This document shows positions 32,049 through 41,839 of a stretch of DNA of 64,000 bases, one piece after another. The notes under the pieces were generated by a model that had not been told where the DNA came from, ran no database searches, and saw only the letters and a program-made list of their open reading frames with translations. The stretch is from assembly GCA_001767455.1 (NCBI GenBank), contig MELC01000022.1, forward strand, positions 16,010-80,009. Reading direction: 5' to 3'. Position 1 is the stretch's first letter; each line of letters starts with the position of its first letter. Made by a program: the position numbers and the translations under genes. Source of the stretch: Acidobacteria bacterium RIFCSPLOWO2_12_FULL_66_21 (GTDB lineage Bacteria > Acidobacteriota > Vicinamibacteria > Vicinamibacterales > 2-12-FULL-66-21).

Positions 32049-33647
32049 ATGCCTAAGCTCACCGCCCTCCTCCTCGGCGGCGTCGTGTGCGCGGCGCTTG
32101 GTATTCATACGGCCGCGCAGACTTCCCCCTACGATCTGCTCCTGAAGAACGGCCGCATCGTGGACGGCACCGGCGCCGCCTGGTATCGCGGCGACGTAGC
32201 CATCACAGGAGACACGATCGCGCGCATCGCGCCGGCGATTGGCGCGCGGGCGGCGCGCGTCGTGGACGTGCACGGCGCGGTGGTGGCGCCCGGGTTCATC
32301 GACATCCACACGCACGCGCGGCGCGGCATCTTCGACGTCCCCACGGCGCCGAACTACGTCCGGCAGGGGGTCACGACCGTCATCGAAGGACCTGACGGAT
32401 CCTCGCCCGTCCCGCTCGCGCCCTTCCTGGCGAACCTCGAGAAGCTCCAGAAGTCGCCGAACATCGGCAGCTTCATCGGCCAGGGCTCGGTGCGCTCGGA
32501 GATCATCGGCAACGTCGATCGCACGGCGACCGCCGAGGAAATCGAGAGCATGAAGGCGCTGGTCGAGCAGGGCATGAAAGACGGCGCGTTCGGTCTGAGC
32601 ACGGGTTTGTTCTACGTGCCCGGCACGTTCACGCCGACGAGCGAAGTCATCGAGCTGGCCCGCGTGGCCGGGCGTTACGGCGGCGTGCACGTGTCGCATC
32701 AGAGAGACGACGCGTCGCGGGTGATCGACAGCGTCAAGGAGACGATCGCCATCGGCGAGGAGGGGGGCCTGCCGACACAGGTGACGCATCACAAGGTGGT
32801 CGGGCAGGCGAACTGGGGCAAGAGCGTGGAGACGCTCCGGCTGATTGACGACGCGCGCGCCAGGGGCGTCGACGCCACGATCGATCAGTATCCGTACACG
32901 GCATCGAGCACGAGCGTAGCGGCGGCGCTGCTGCCCGCGTGGGCACTGGAAGGGGGCCGCGAGGCGCAGGCGGCGCGGCTGAAGGACCCCGCGCAGCGCG
33001 CGAAGATCAAGGCCGAGAGTATCGCGATGATTCGCGACGAGCGCGGCGGCGGCGATCCGAAGAACGTCCAGTTCGCGAGCTGCGGCTTCGACGAGTCGCT
33101 CTCGGGCAAGACGCTCGCCGACCTCACGGTCGCGCGCGGCATGCCGCCCACGATCGAGAACGCGGCGGAGACGACGTTATGGCTCGTCGAGCGCGGCGGA
33201 TGCCAGGGCATCTTCCACGCGATGGACGAGAAGGACCTCGAACGGATCCTGCGCCATCCGGCGGCGATGATCGCGTCGGACGGCGAGGTGCCGATCTTCG
33301 GCCGCCGGAACCCGCATCCGCGCAGCTATGGCACCTTCGCGCGCGTCCTTGGCGTCTACGTGCGCGGGAAGAGGGTGATAACGCTCGAGGACGCGGTCAG
33401 GAAGATGACCTCCTTCCCCGCCACGCGCCTGCGCCTCGGCGACCGCGGGATCCTGCGGGCGGGCATGAAGGCGGACATCGCGGTGTTCGACCCGGCCACG
33501 GTGCGCGACACGGCCACCTACCAGCAGCCGCACCAGTACGCCGAGGGGTTCTCAATGGTCATCGTCAACGGCCAGGTGGTTTACGAGAACGGCGCGATGA
33601 CCTCCGCCCGTCCGGGCCGGGTGCTCTACGGGCCTGGGAAACAGTAG
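32049..33647 (+). CDS. Exported N-acyl-D-amino-acid deacylase family amidohydrolase
   Basis: The product is 532 residues with a signal peptide (LTALLLGGVVCAALGIHTAAQ). The amidohydrolase composite beta domain starts 'YDLLLKNGRIVDGTGAAWYRGDVAI'. Metal and active-site motifs are 'GFIDIHTHARR', 'GAFGLSTGLFYVPGTF', 'HVSHQRDD', 'QVTHHKVVG' and 'AMIASDGEVP'. The pattern is that of D-aminoacylase/dihydroorotase-like deacylases. An exported version would process N-acylated or D-amino-acid peptides. The long ORF-track start reads across the repeat region and is rejected. Confidence 0.9.
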   Translation: MPKLTALLLGGVVCAALGIHTAAQTSPYDLLLKNGRIVDGTGAAWYRGDVAITGDTIARIAPAIGARAARVVDVHGAVVAPGFIDIHTHARRGIFDVPTAPNYVRQGVTTVIEGPDGSSPVPLAPFLANLEKLQKSPNIGSFIGQGSVRSEIIGNVDRTATAEEIESMKALVEQGMKDGAFGLSTGLFYVPGTFTPTSEVIELARVAGRYGGVHVSHQRDDASRVIDSVKETIAIGEEGGLPTQVTHHKVVGQANWGKSVETLRLIDDARARGVDATIDQYPYTASSTSVAAALLPAWALEGGREAQAARLKDPAQRAKIKAESIAMIRDERGGGDPKNVQFASCGFDESLSGKTLADLTVARGMPPTIENAAETTLWLVERGGCQGIFHAMDEKDLERILRHPAAMIASDGEVPIFGRRNPHPRSYGTFARVLGVYVRGKRVITLEDAVRKMTSFPATRLRLGDRGILRAGMKADIAVFDPATVRDTATYQQPHQYAEGFSMVIVNGQVVYENGAMTSARPGRVLYGPGKQ

Positions 33648-33674
33648 CCGCGATCCTCGCAGAAGGATGTCCAG

Positions 33675-34895
33675 ATGGGATCCGCCGACGTCCCCGGCTC
33701 CACGCGCTGTCGGACGGTCGACGTGTTGCGCGGCCTGACGATCATCTGGATTACCGCGTTTCATTTCTACGCGGATACGCGCGGCGGGCCAGGGCCCATC
33801 ACCGCGTCCATGTTCAGGCGGGCGTTGGCAGAGATGGACGTGTGGTCCCTGACGGACCTGGCCGCGCGGACCTTCGTCGCGCTCCCGTCCTACCGCCTCG
33901 ACGTCTTCCTGGCGGTCACCGGCCTGGTGCTCACGCTGTCGCGGCCCGTCCCTGCGATGACGTTCTGGCGGGTTCGCGCCCGAGCCATCCTTCCCAATTA
34001 CTGGTGCGGAAGCATTGCGGCTGCCGTGCTGCTCGTTGGCCTCGCCCTGCTGCGCTCCAGCCTCAAGGGCACTGCCGGAGCAGTGGAAATATCGGATGGA
34101 ACGCTGCTGGCCCGCGGACTCTATCACTTCGAATGGGGAGACCTCGTGAGATCCCTGTCAGTCGTGGGCCGGCTGCACGACACGCGCGCGATGCAAGTCG
34201 TCGCGCCGTCCCTTTGGTATGTGCTGCTGGCGATGCAGTTGTACCTCGTCTTTCCGCTGCTCCGATGGCTGATGGAGAGACTGGGCAGGTGGACGTTCCT
34301 CGGACTCTGCCTGGCGATCATGTGCATCGCGCGGCACTGGGTGCTGAATGGTTGGGCACTGCGCGGCTTCGGCATATCCGGCACGCTGATCTACTTTCTG
34401 CCGTTTCGCCTGGTGGGACCTGCGCTGGGAATGGTCGGGGCCACGTGGCTGCGGCAGCGCCGCACGCTTCAGCCGACGCGAATGGCGTCGGTGGTGCTCG
34501 CCGGCCCCGCTATTGCGGTCGTGCTCGGTACTCTGTGGTACGGTGCCGATTCGGCGCGTCACGGAATCCTCGGCGCGACGATCCCTCTCGTCATCGGATT
34601 GCCGGCACTCTGGACCATTTCGTCGGGATTGCTTCACGTGCCGAGGGGAGCCACGCTCGTCACCGGGATCGGCAGACATTCCCTGTCAGTTCTGGTCGTT
34701 CAGGACTTCCTGCGTCTGATCACCGGAACCGCCATCGCGCTGTGGGGCCGCCTCGACGCGCTGACGTGGTACCTGCTGCCTCTCTATCTGGTGACCGCAG
34801 TGGCCCTGACGCCACTCTGGGGGCCGATCCCGGAGAGGGCCGCCGCTCTGGTGGGGTGGAATCGGCAGCGGCGAGCCCCAGTTGGAGTTTCTTGA
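33675..34895 (+). CDS. Acyltransferase-3-like multi-pass membrane protein
   Basis: The product is 406 residues with about ten membrane helices. The N-terminal block 'RCRTVDVLRGLTIIWITAFHFYAD' resembles the 'DxLRGxAIlxVvxxH' start of acyltransferase-3/OpgC proteins, with the catalytic-type His in 'AFHFY'. The later pattern 'LPSYRLDVFLAVTGLVLTLSRP' fits the same fold. Likely O-acylates a cell-surface carbohydrate. AGAAGGA precedes the ATG. It lies 27 bases after the deacylase gene and may be cotranscribed. Confidence 0.8.
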   Translation: MGSADVPGSTRCRTVDVLRGLTIIWITAFHFYADTRGGPGPITASMFRRALAEMDVWSLTDLAARTFVALPSYRLDVFLAVTGLVLTLSRPVPAMTFWRVRARAILPNYWCGSIAAAVLLVGLALLRSSLKGTAGAVEISDGTLLARGLYHFEWGDLVRSLSVVGRLHDTRAMQVVAPSLWYVLLAMQLYLVFPLLRWLMERLGRWTFLGLCLAIMCIARHWVLNGWALRGFGISGTLIYFLPFRLVGPALGMVGATWLRQRRTLQPTRMASVVLAGPAIAVVLGTLWYGADSARHGILGATIPLVIGLPALWTISSGLLHVPRGATLVTGIGRHSLSVLVVQDFLRLITGTAIALWGRLDALTWYLLPLYLVTAVALTPLWGPIPERAAALVGWNRQRRAPVGVS

Positions 34896-34980
34896 TGCGC
34901 CCGACGTGCATCACGGGGGCCGCCACGCGCAGCGCATGGCGGACGCGGGCTGAAAGTATGGCTCCAGGCCCGCACGGCAC

Positions 34981-34986
34981 TATATT
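34981..34986 (+). promoter_or_regulatory. Candidate -10 box (TATATT) of the M16 peptidase gene
   Basis: CACTATATTAGGAGG lies 28-34 bases before the ATG at 35015. TATATT stands out in GC-rich DNA, and a ribosome site CGGAGG follows at the proper place before the ATG. Confidence 0.45.
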
Positions 34987-35014
34987 AGGAGGTCGGACAT
35001 ACATCGGAGGGTTC

Positions 35015-37921
35015 ATGCGTGCATTACGCGCGACAGGCGTCATCATCCCGCTCCTTCTCACCGCTTCCCTTTCCGCCCAACCGGCACGGCCGGCGGCGCC
35101 ATCCGGCAGCGTCCTCCCCTTCAAGGCGTCCGAGACGACGCTCCCGAACGGCCTGAAGGTGATCGTCGTGCCCACCGGATTCCCGAATCTGGTGACGATG
35201 CAGATCCCCGTGCAGACCGGTTCGAGAAACGAAGTCGAGCCCGGCAAGTCCGGGTTCGCGCACTTCTTCGAGCACCTGATGTTCCGCGGCACGCCGAACA
35301 CGCCGCCCGAGAAGTACCGGCGGATCATGACGAACGCCGGCGCGCGCGAGAACGCCAGCACCGGCGACGACTTCACGCGCTACTACGCGACGTTCGCGAA
35401 GGAGGATCTGCCGACGATGGTGGAGACCTACGCGGACATGTTCCAGAACCTGTCGTACGCGGAGGGGGATTTCAAGACCGAGGCGCGCGCGATCCTGGGC
35501 GAATACAACAAGAACAGCGCCGAGCCGCTCCAGAAGCTGTTCGAGGTCCAGCGCGAGCGCTTCTATCAGGCGCACACGTACAAGCACACGACGATGGGCT
35601 TCATCAAGGACATCGAGAACATGCCGAACGAGTACGAGTACTCGAAGCTGTTCTTCCAGCGCTGGTACCGCCCGCAGTTCACCACGCTCATCGTCGCCGG
35701 CGACGTCACCCCGGAACAGGTGCTGCCGCTCGTTGAGAAGTACTGGGGCGGATGGACGGCCGGCGCGCCCTCCGCGACGGAGATCCCGAAGGAGCCGGCG
35801 CCGAAGGCCGCGCAGTACGTGCACGTCCCATGGCCGAGCGACACGCTCCCCTGGGTGACCGTCGGCTACCTCGGCCCCGCGTTCGACGAACACAGCAAGG
35901 AGACGCCCGCGATGGACATCCTCGCGGCGCTGTACTTCGGCCCCACGTCCGATCTGTACAAGCGGCTCGTCGTGACGGAACAGAAGGTGGACGACCTCGG
36001 GGTGGACACACCGACGGGCGTCGACCCGTCGCTGTTCACCGTGCTCGCTCGCGTCAAGAACCCGAGGGACGCGGTGTACGTGCGCGATCAGATCATGGCG
36101 ACGCTCGCCGAGTCGCGCGCCGCGCTCGTGCCGGCCGCGCGGCTGGCCGACGCAAAGTCCTTCAACAAGTACGGCTTCGCGCGGTCGCTCGACAGCACCG
36201 AGCGGATCGCCGCCGTGCTGTCGTCGTTCGCGCCGTACCGGCGCTCGTTCGACACGGTCAACAATTACTACCGCACGCTCGACACGCTCACGCCGCAGGA
36301 CCTGCAGGCGGCCGCGCGCACGTATTTCGTGGACAACAGCCTCGTCGTCGCGACGCTCTCGAAGGACCCGCTGCCGGCGGGCATCGAGCCTCTGCCGTCG
36401 CTCGACGCGATCAAGCCGGCGGCCCAGGCCGCGACACCCGAGTCGAAGCCGGCGGTCACCCCGGTTCCGATCGCGGCGGAGGCCGGCGCGGGCGCCGGGA
36501 TTCCGCTCGTCGAACAGAAATCGGCGATGCCGCAGCTCGACGTCAAGCTGCTCTTCAACGTGGGCTCCGCGCACGATCCGGCGGGCAAGGAAGGACTGGC
36601 GGCCCTGACCGCCGCGATGATTGCGGAAGCCGGCTCGAAGGCGCTCACCATCGACCAGATCCAGGCCGCGCTGTACCCGATGGCCGGATCGCTCAGCGGC
36701 CGCGCCGACAAGGAGATGACGACCTTCACGGCCGTCATCCATCGCGACAACTGGCGCCCGTTCCTCGCGGTCGTGCTTCCGCAGCTTCTGGAGCCGGGAT
36801 TCCGCGACCAGGATTTCAAGCGGCTGAAGGAAGACCAGCTCAACGCGCTGACGCAGGACCTGCGCTCGAACAACGAAGAGGAACTGGGCAAGGAACGGCT
36901 GCAGACGAACATCTTCCGCGGTACGCCGTACGGACACGTCGCGCTCGGCACGGTGTCCGGCATCAATGCGATCGCGCTCGCCGACGTGCAGGACTTCGCG
37001 CACCGGATGTATACGCGCGCGAACCTGACGCTCGGCGTGAACGGCGACGTCCCGGCGGAGATGCTGCGGACCGTCCAGGCGAATCTGGCGAAACTGCCGG
37101 AAGGGCCGGCTGCGGCAAAAGCGACGGTGCGCGTGGAACGGGCGTCGGGCATCAACGTCGAGATTCTCGAGAAGGACACGCGCGCGACGGCCATCTCGTT
37201 CGGTTTCCCCACCGGCGTGACGCGGGCGCACCCGGACTTCGTCGCGCTGTCGGTGGCGCGCGTCTGGCTCGGCGAGCACCGGGCGTCGTCAGGGCGGCTC
37301 TACGACCGCATCCGGCAGGTGCGCGGGATGAACTACGGCGATTACGCCTACATCGAGGCATTCCCCCGCGGGATGTTCCAGTTCTTCCCGGACCCGAACG
37401 TCGCGCGCCAGCAGCAGATCTTCGAGATCTGGATCAGGCCGGTCGTGCCGGTCAACGCGCACATGTCGCTCCGGATTGCCATCTACGAGCTGCAGAAGCT
37501 CGTCGACAAGGGGCTGACGCCGGCCGACTTCGAATCGGCCCGCATGTACCTGATGAAGAACGTCTACGTCATGACCGCGCGGCAGGACCAGCAGCTTGGC
37601 TACGCGCTCGACTCCAGGTGGTATGGCATCGGCGAATTCACCAAGTACATGAGAGATGCCCTCCAGAAACTGACCGTCGAGCAGGTGAACGCCGCCGTCA
37701 GGAAGCACCTGGCCGCGAAAGACCTCTCAATCGTCTACATCACGAAGGATGCCGCCGCGCTGAAGCAGGCGCTCGTCAGCGACGCGCTCTCGCCCATCAA
37801 GTACGACGCCGACAAGCCACAGGAGTTGCTGGACGAGGACAAGACCATCGGCGCGATGAAGCTCAATATCGGGGCTGAGAACGTGAAGATCACGCCGATC
37901 GCCGACGTTTTCGTGCGCTGA
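35015..37921 (+). CDS. Exported M16-family zinc peptidase, two-domain (pitrilysin-like)
   Basis: The product is 968 residues with a signal peptide (TGVIIPLLLTASLSAQ). The first half carries the inverted zinc motif 'HFFEH' (His83, Glu86, His87), and the downstream Glu lies in 'EARAILGEYNKNS'. The second half ('LDVKLLFNVGSAHDPAGKEGLAALTAAMI') lacks HxxEH and is the inactive partner domain. A Pro/Ala linker (about 468-500) joins them. Such fused M16 proteins act as clam-shell peptidases in the periplasm. CGGAGGGTTC precedes the chosen ATG; the upstream ORF extension is an artefact. Confidence 0.92.
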   Translation: MRALRATGVIIPLLLTASLSAQPARPAAPSGSVLPFKASETTLPNGLKVIVVPTGFPNLVTMQIPVQTGSRNEVEPGKSGFAHFFEHLMFRGTPNTPPEKYRRIMTNAGARENASTGDDFTRYYATFAKEDLPTMVETYADMFQNLSYAEGDFKTEARAILGEYNKNSAEPLQKLFEVQRERFYQAHTYKHTTMGFIKDIENMPNEYEYSKLFFQRWYRPQFTTLIVAGDVTPEQVLPLVEKYWGGWTAGAPSATEIPKEPAPKAAQYVHVPWPSDTLPWVTVGYLGPAFDEHSKETPAMDILAALYFGPTSDLYKRLVVTEQKVDDLGVDTPTGVDPSLFTVLARVKNPRDAVYVRDQIMATLAESRAALVPAARLADAKSFNKYGFARSLDSTERIAAVLSSFAPYRRSFDTVNNYYRTLDTLTPQDLQAAARTYFVDNSLVVATLSKDPLPAGIEPLPSLDAIKPAAQAATPESKPAVTPVPIAAEAGAGAGIPLVEQKSAMPQLDVKLLFNVGSAHDPAGKEGLAALTAAMIAEAGSKALTIDQIQAALYPMAGSLSGRADKEMTTFTAVIHRDNWRPFLAVVLPQLLEPGFRDQDFKRLKEDQLNALTQDLRSNNEEELGKERLQTNIFRGTPYGHVALGTVSGINAIALADVQDFAHRMYTRANLTLGVNGDVPAEMLRTVQANLAKLPEGPAAAKATVRVERASGINVEILEKDTRATAISFGFPTGVTRAHPDFVALSVARVWLGEHRASSGRLYDRIRQVRGMNYGDYAYIEAFPRGMFQFFPDPNVARQQQIFEIWIRPVVPVNAHMSLRIAIYELQKLVDKGLTPADFESARMYLMKNVYVMTARQDQQLGYALDSRWYGIGEFTKYMRDALQKLTVEQVNAAVRKHLAAKDLSIVYITKDAAALKQALVSDALSPIKYDADKPQELLDEDKTIGAMKLNIGAENVKITPIADVFVR

Positions 37922-38010
37922 ACAGGAGAAGGGGAGGAGGGGAGGACGTCTCCCTTCCTCCCCTACATCTGTTTGTTCTTGGAAGGCTTCCCTGCTCTCC
38001 TTCTCCTGTT
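37921..38010. repeat. Purine-rich palindromic element, second copy
   Basis: Perfect 12-base arms AACAGGAGAAGG / CCTTCTCCTGTT bound the element, with an internal hairpin (GGGGAGGA.. / ..TTCCTCCCC, loop GACGT). It begins at the M16 stop and reaches into the C-terminal codons of the converging gene, which encode its basic tail. Confidence 0.8.
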
Positions 38011-38355
38011 TCGCTTCTCCTCCGCAAGATGCAGTTTGTGGAGCATCCGGTGCAGGACGGGCGCGATCAGGAGCGCGGCGGCGCCCAGAAAGACGATGCC
38101 GGCGTAGAGGGCGTACAGCCCCGCGAACAGCTTGCCCGCCGTGCTGTCGAAGGACCCGACCGGGCCCATCCCGCCGAGCAGCATCGTCGAATTGACAAAG
38201 GCGTCGACCCAGGACTCTTGCGAAAGCCAGTGGAAGCCGGCCATGCCGATGGCCAGCGACAGCAGCAGGACGCCCAGCGCCCATAACGAATGGCGGCCGA
38301 GGCGTCGGAAGAACTGGGCGCGTGGAAGGAGCGGTTCGTGCCGTGGCTCGTACAT
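37963..38355 (-). CDS. Two-helix membrane protein with ion-channel-like pore region
   Basis: The product is 130 residues. Two membrane helices (LWALGVLLLSLAIGMAGFHWL; LFAGLYALYAGIVFLGAAALL) flank a re-entrant-looking segment 'WVDAFVNSTMLLGGMGPVG'. This layout recalls the K+-channel pore module, but the TVGYG filter is absent (GGMGPVG instead). The tail (KRNRRRRAGKPSKNKQM) is very basic and is partly encoded by the palindromic element. It may be a degenerate channel-like protein; function unknown. Confidence 0.65.
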   Translation of the reverse strand: MYEPRHEPLLPRAQFFRRLGRHSLWALGVLLLSLAIGMAGFHWLSQESWVDAFVNSTMLLGGMGPVGSFDSTAGKLFAGLYALYAGIVFLGAAALLIAPVLHRMLHKLHLAEEKRNRRRRAGKPSKNKQM

Positions 38356-38482
38356 GGCGGCCGCACTTTAGCACGAGCTCAGGACGCAACCGGGACAGTT
38401 CCCTGCTACCCTCTGCTCTTCCCGCCGTCAGAAGCGGAAGCCGCGCCGAACGGCCAGGTGCCGGCGATCCGCCGGACTCTCG

Positions 38483-38488
38483 TATAAT
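38483..38488 (+). promoter_or_regulatory. Consensus -10 box (TATAAT) for the zinc metalloprotease gene
   Basis: TATAAT lies 25 bases before the ATG at 38513 in GC-rich surroundings. No recognisable -35. Confidence 0.5.
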
Positions 38489-38512
38489 CGCGCGCACCTG
38501 GAGACTGCCCTG

Positions 38513-41029
38513 ATGAAAACACTGATTCCCGCCGTTGCCGTCACGATCGCCCTCTGCGGAGCCGCTGCCGCGCAGCCGCCCTCGGCCCCGGCCGGCGCCC
38601 CGCAGCCGGCCTCATCCATCGCGGCCCGGACGTCCGGCCTGGAGCGGCACGACGGATACGTGCCGTTCTATGTCGATGCCGCGCGCGGCCGCGTGCTGCT
38701 GGAGGTGCCGAAGCTGGACGAGGACCTGCTCTATTTCGTGCAGGTCGCCAAGGGGATCGGCAACGTCGATCTTGGCGTGGACCGCGGCGCGGGCGGCGCC
38801 TCGAAGGTGATCGCGTTCACCCGCCAGGGCAACCGCGTCGTCATCGTCGAGCGCAACCTGCGGTTCCGGGCGACCGGGGGCAATGCCGCGCTTCAAGAGG
38901 ACATGGAACAGTCGTTCGCCTCCTCGATCCTGGCGTCGCTGCCGATCGAGGCGGACGAAGACGGGCGGCTGCTCGTCGACGCGACATCGTTCGTCTTGCG
39001 GGATGCGATGGACCTGGAGGGTCAGTTGCGGCGGCGCAATCAGGGCGCCTACCGGTTGGACGCGGCGCGCAGCAGCGTCTACATGCCGCGCACGACGGGG
39101 AACCCTGACAACACGGAAATCGAGACGACCGTCACCTACGCCGGGGACACCCCGGGACCGCTGGTGAGCCGCGTCACGCCCGATGCGCGCGCGTTGACGA
39201 TCCGGCTGCACCAGTCGTTCATGCGCGCGCCGGCCGGGTATCGTCCACGCGTGGCGGACCCGCGCATCGGCGCGATGGGTCTGACGTTCCGCGACTACTC
39301 GACGCCGTACAACAAGCCGCTCGACGTGCAGTGGGTTCGGCGGTTCCGGCTCGAGAAGAAAGACCCGGCGGCGAGGGTGAGCGAGCCGAAGAAGCCGATC
39401 GTCATCTATCTGGACGCGGGCATCCCGGACCCGATCAGGCCGGCGATGCGCGAGGGGATTCTGTGGTGGAACCAGGCGTTCGAGGCGGCAGGTTTCCGCG
39501 ACGCGATCCAGGTGAAGGATCCCACGCCGGACATCGACCCGCTCGATCCGCGCAACTCGTTCGTGTTCTGGGTGAACCGCGACGATCGCGGGTTCTCGGT
39601 CGGCGGCAGCCTCGCGGACCCGCGCACGGGAGAGATCCTCGCGGCGCGCGCGCGCCTGGACTCGCACCGCATCCGGACGATCGCGGACTACTGGCGCAGT
39701 TACCGGATGGGGCCCGCTTCGGACGCCGGTCTGGCCGACGGCTTTCCGGCCGCGGAGTGTGCCGAGTTCCTCGCGCCGTTCGACGCCGTGCTCCTTCAGG
39801 CCGCCGCGCAAACACCCGGCCCGATGGCGCGCACCCAGGAGGCGCTCGTCGCCACGCGCCAGGCGCTCGTCACCGCGCACGAACTGGGCCACACGCTCGG
39901 CTTCGGCCACAACTGGGCGGCCAGCATCAACAACAACGCCTCGGTGATGGAATACCCGTCGCCGCGCATCACGCTGACGGCGAGCGGCGACATCGATCTC
40001 AGCGACGCCTTCCAGCGGGCGATCGGCGAATACGACAAACTCGCGGTGCGCTACTCGTACACCGAGTTCCCGGCGGGCCAGGAGGCAGCCGGCCTCGAGG
40101 CGATCATCGCCGAGATGCGCCAGCGGAACATCCTGTTCACACCCTCCGCCGATCCGCGGTGGAACCGCTACGACGATCTGGCGAGCCCCGCCGACTACCT
40201 GCGCGAGACGCTGCGACAGCGCAAGGTGCTGCTCGAACGCTACGGTCCCGCCGTCCTCGACACGGGGGACCCCTATGGCGATCTGCGCGGCATGGGGCTG
40301 TGGATGACCTACCTGCACAACCGATGGGCGATCGACACCGGCGTGCGCTACATCGGCGGGCTGTACGACAACCTGGCCGTCAAGGGAGAGTCCATCGCGC
40401 CGACAGCAATCGTGCCCGCGGCGCTGCAGCGCGACGTGCTCAAGCAGTTGATGGAGGCCATTCAGCCGGCGAACCTCGCGATACCCGAGCGGCTGCTCGT
40501 CGATCTTGCGCAGCCGGTGGGCCGCGAGATCGAGGAATTCAACATGCCGACCGGCGCGGCGTTCGACCATCTGGCCGCGGCCCGCACGCTGTCGGCCATG
40601 GTGCTCGAGCAGCTCCTCGAGCCCCAACGGTCCGCGCGGCTCGTCAGCTTCGCCGATCGTCAGCCGAACGCGCTCACGCTTCCCGAGGTGCTCCGCCAGG
40701 TGATGGCGGCGACGTGGACGGCTCCCAGGGACGCGGACGCGAAAGCGCGATCGCTCCGCCGCGTGACGCAGCGCGCCGCCCTCGACGCCATCATGATTCT
40801 CGGCGCCAGTCCGCAGGCAACGCCGGAGGTGCGGGCCGTCGCGCTCAACGAGGTGTCACGGCTGAAGACGACGCTGACGGGCATGCACGACGCCGACGCG
40901 GTGACGGAAGCACACTTCAGGCAGGCACAGCGCGACATTACGAAGTATCTCGAGAACCCGACGGCGTACGCGCCGAAGTCGTTCGCGCTCCCCCAACCTC
41001 CGGGAGCACCGATCGGGAGTCGAGACTAG
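38513..41029 (+). CDS. Exported zinc-dependent metalloprotease (DUF5117/DUF4953 type)
   Basis: The product is 838 residues with a signal peptide (LIPAVAVTIALCGAAAAQ). An N-terminal DUF5117-like region ('GYVPFYVDAARGRVLLEVP') precedes the metzincin-like catalytic domain, with the full motif 'HELGHTLGFGHNW' (His456, Glu457, His460, His466). The Met turn is probably 'NNASVMEYPSPR'. The C-terminal half is helical. These proteins are abundant in Acidobacteria and Bacteroidetes and presumed to degrade proteins outside the cytoplasm. Tandem hairpins follow the stop codon. Confidence 0.9.
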   Translation: MKTLIPAVAVTIALCGAAAAQPPSAPAGAPQPASSIAARTSGLERHDGYVPFYVDAARGRVLLEVPKLDEDLLYFVQVAKGIGNVDLGVDRGAGGASKVIAFTRQGNRVVIVERNLRFRATGGNAALQEDMEQSFASSILASLPIEADEDGRLLVDATSFVLRDAMDLEGQLRRRNQGAYRLDAARSSVYMPRTTGNPDNTEIETTVTYAGDTPGPLVSRVTPDARALTIRLHQSFMRAPAGYRPRVADPRIGAMGLTFRDYSTPYNKPLDVQWVRRFRLEKKDPAARVSEPKKPIVIYLDAGIPDPIRPAMREGILWWNQAFEAAGFRDAIQVKDPTPDIDPLDPRNSFVFWVNRDDRGFSVGGSLADPRTGEILAARARLDSHRIRTIADYWRSYRMGPASDAGLADGFPAAECAEFLAPFDAVLLQAAAQTPGPMARTQEALVATRQALVTAHELGHTLGFGHNWAASINNNASVMEYPSPRITLTASGDIDLSDAFQRAIGEYDKLAVRYSYTEFPAGQEAAGLEAIIAEMRQRNILFTPSADPRWNRYDDLASPADYLRETLRQRKVLLERYGPAVLDTGDPYGDLRGMGLWMTYLHNRWAIDTGVRYIGGLYDNLAVKGESIAPTAIVPAALQRDVLKQLMEAIQPANLAIPERLLVDLAQPVGREIEEFNMPTGAAFDHLAAARTLSAMVLEQLLEPQRSARLVSFADRQPNALTLPEVLRQVMAATWTAPRDADAKARSLRRVTQRAALDAIMILGASPQATPEVRAVALNEVSRLKTTLTGMHDADAVTEAHFRQAQRDITKYLENPTAYAPKSFALPQPPGAPIGSRD

Positions 41030-41066
41030 TCAGCCCCTAATGGGCTGACCCACAGGGGTCCTGTGC
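41029..41066 (+). terminator. Tandem hairpins after the zinc metalloprotease
   Basis: GTCAGCCC-CTAAT-GGGCTGAC starts within the stop codon and is followed by CACAGG-GGT-CCTGTG. There is no T-run, so termination efficiency is uncertain. Confidence 0.55.
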
Positions 41067-41115
41067 GGATTGGAGGCTAAGGAGACTGGATGCGGCAGCA
41101 CCGTGGCGAGCGGCT

Positions 41116-41806
41116 GTGCTCGCTGGTCGTCCTCGGGGCAGCGCAGCCGGGCTCCTCGTGACGGTCCTCTCGGCCATGCTTGCACGATCGACTGTCCTCC
41201 ACGGATGGGTTCTTCCACCCTTCCTTATGCTTGCTCGGCTACTGGGGCAGCGGCTGGCTGTTCGCCGGGCCGATGCTGCGCGCGGAGCGGGCGCTCGCCG
41301 CGTTCGACCGTGCGGCGCGGGTGCGTGAGATCGCCGGACGTACGCGCCCGCGCTCGTCGAGTTGCTGGAAGTCGCGTACGGCGTCGTGTATCCGTCCATC
41401 CCGACCGCGTTGGCGATCTACATCGCCGTCAGCGCCGTTCCGAATCTCGATCGCTTCTGGGCCGTCATGGTGATCACCGACTACATCTGCTTCGGGTGCC
41501 TGCCGTGGATTCGGACGCGCCCGCCTCGCCCTCGAGCCGCACGCTCCCTGGCACTCGAGGGTGCGCCGCTTCAACGAGTGCCTGCTCGGCGTCGCGAGCA
41601 TCCACGTGAACACGTTCCCGAGCGGCCACGCCGCCGAAGCGCTGGCGGCCGCGCTCATCGCCGGCGCCTCTCCCGCTGCTTTTGGAATGATGCTGGTGTG
41701 TGCCCTTGCAATCAGCGCGGGGCCATCTTCGGCCGCTACCACTACGCACTCGACGCGCTGACCGGCCTGGCCCGTCGCGCTCGTGGTGTGGCTCTCGCTG
41801 CGGTGA
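41116..41806 (+). pseudogene. PAP2-phosphatase pseudogene with at least four frameshifts
   Basis: Family-like protein can be read only by switching frames: 'GSAAGLLVTVLSAMLARS', 'LLGYWGSGWLFAGPMLRAE', 'LLEVAYGVVYPSIPTALAI', then 'FPSGHAAEALAAAL' and 'GAIFGRYHYALDALTGLA', ending 'VALVVWLSLR'. Frame changes fall near 41340, 41520, 41715 and 41770, plus one near the 5' end. PSGHA and the HYALD motif identify a PAP2-like phosphatase. Neighbouring genes are intact, so decay is more likely than poor sequence. The 5' limit is approximate. Confidence 0.75.
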
Positions 41807-41839
41807 GACTCGTGGACCTTGTGGAACCGTGATCGTTGC

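Noticed and set aside
32939-35014. Long upstream extension of the M16 ORF
   Set aside because: Reads out of frame across the deacylase and acyltransferase genes; signal peptide and ribosome site mark the start at 35015.
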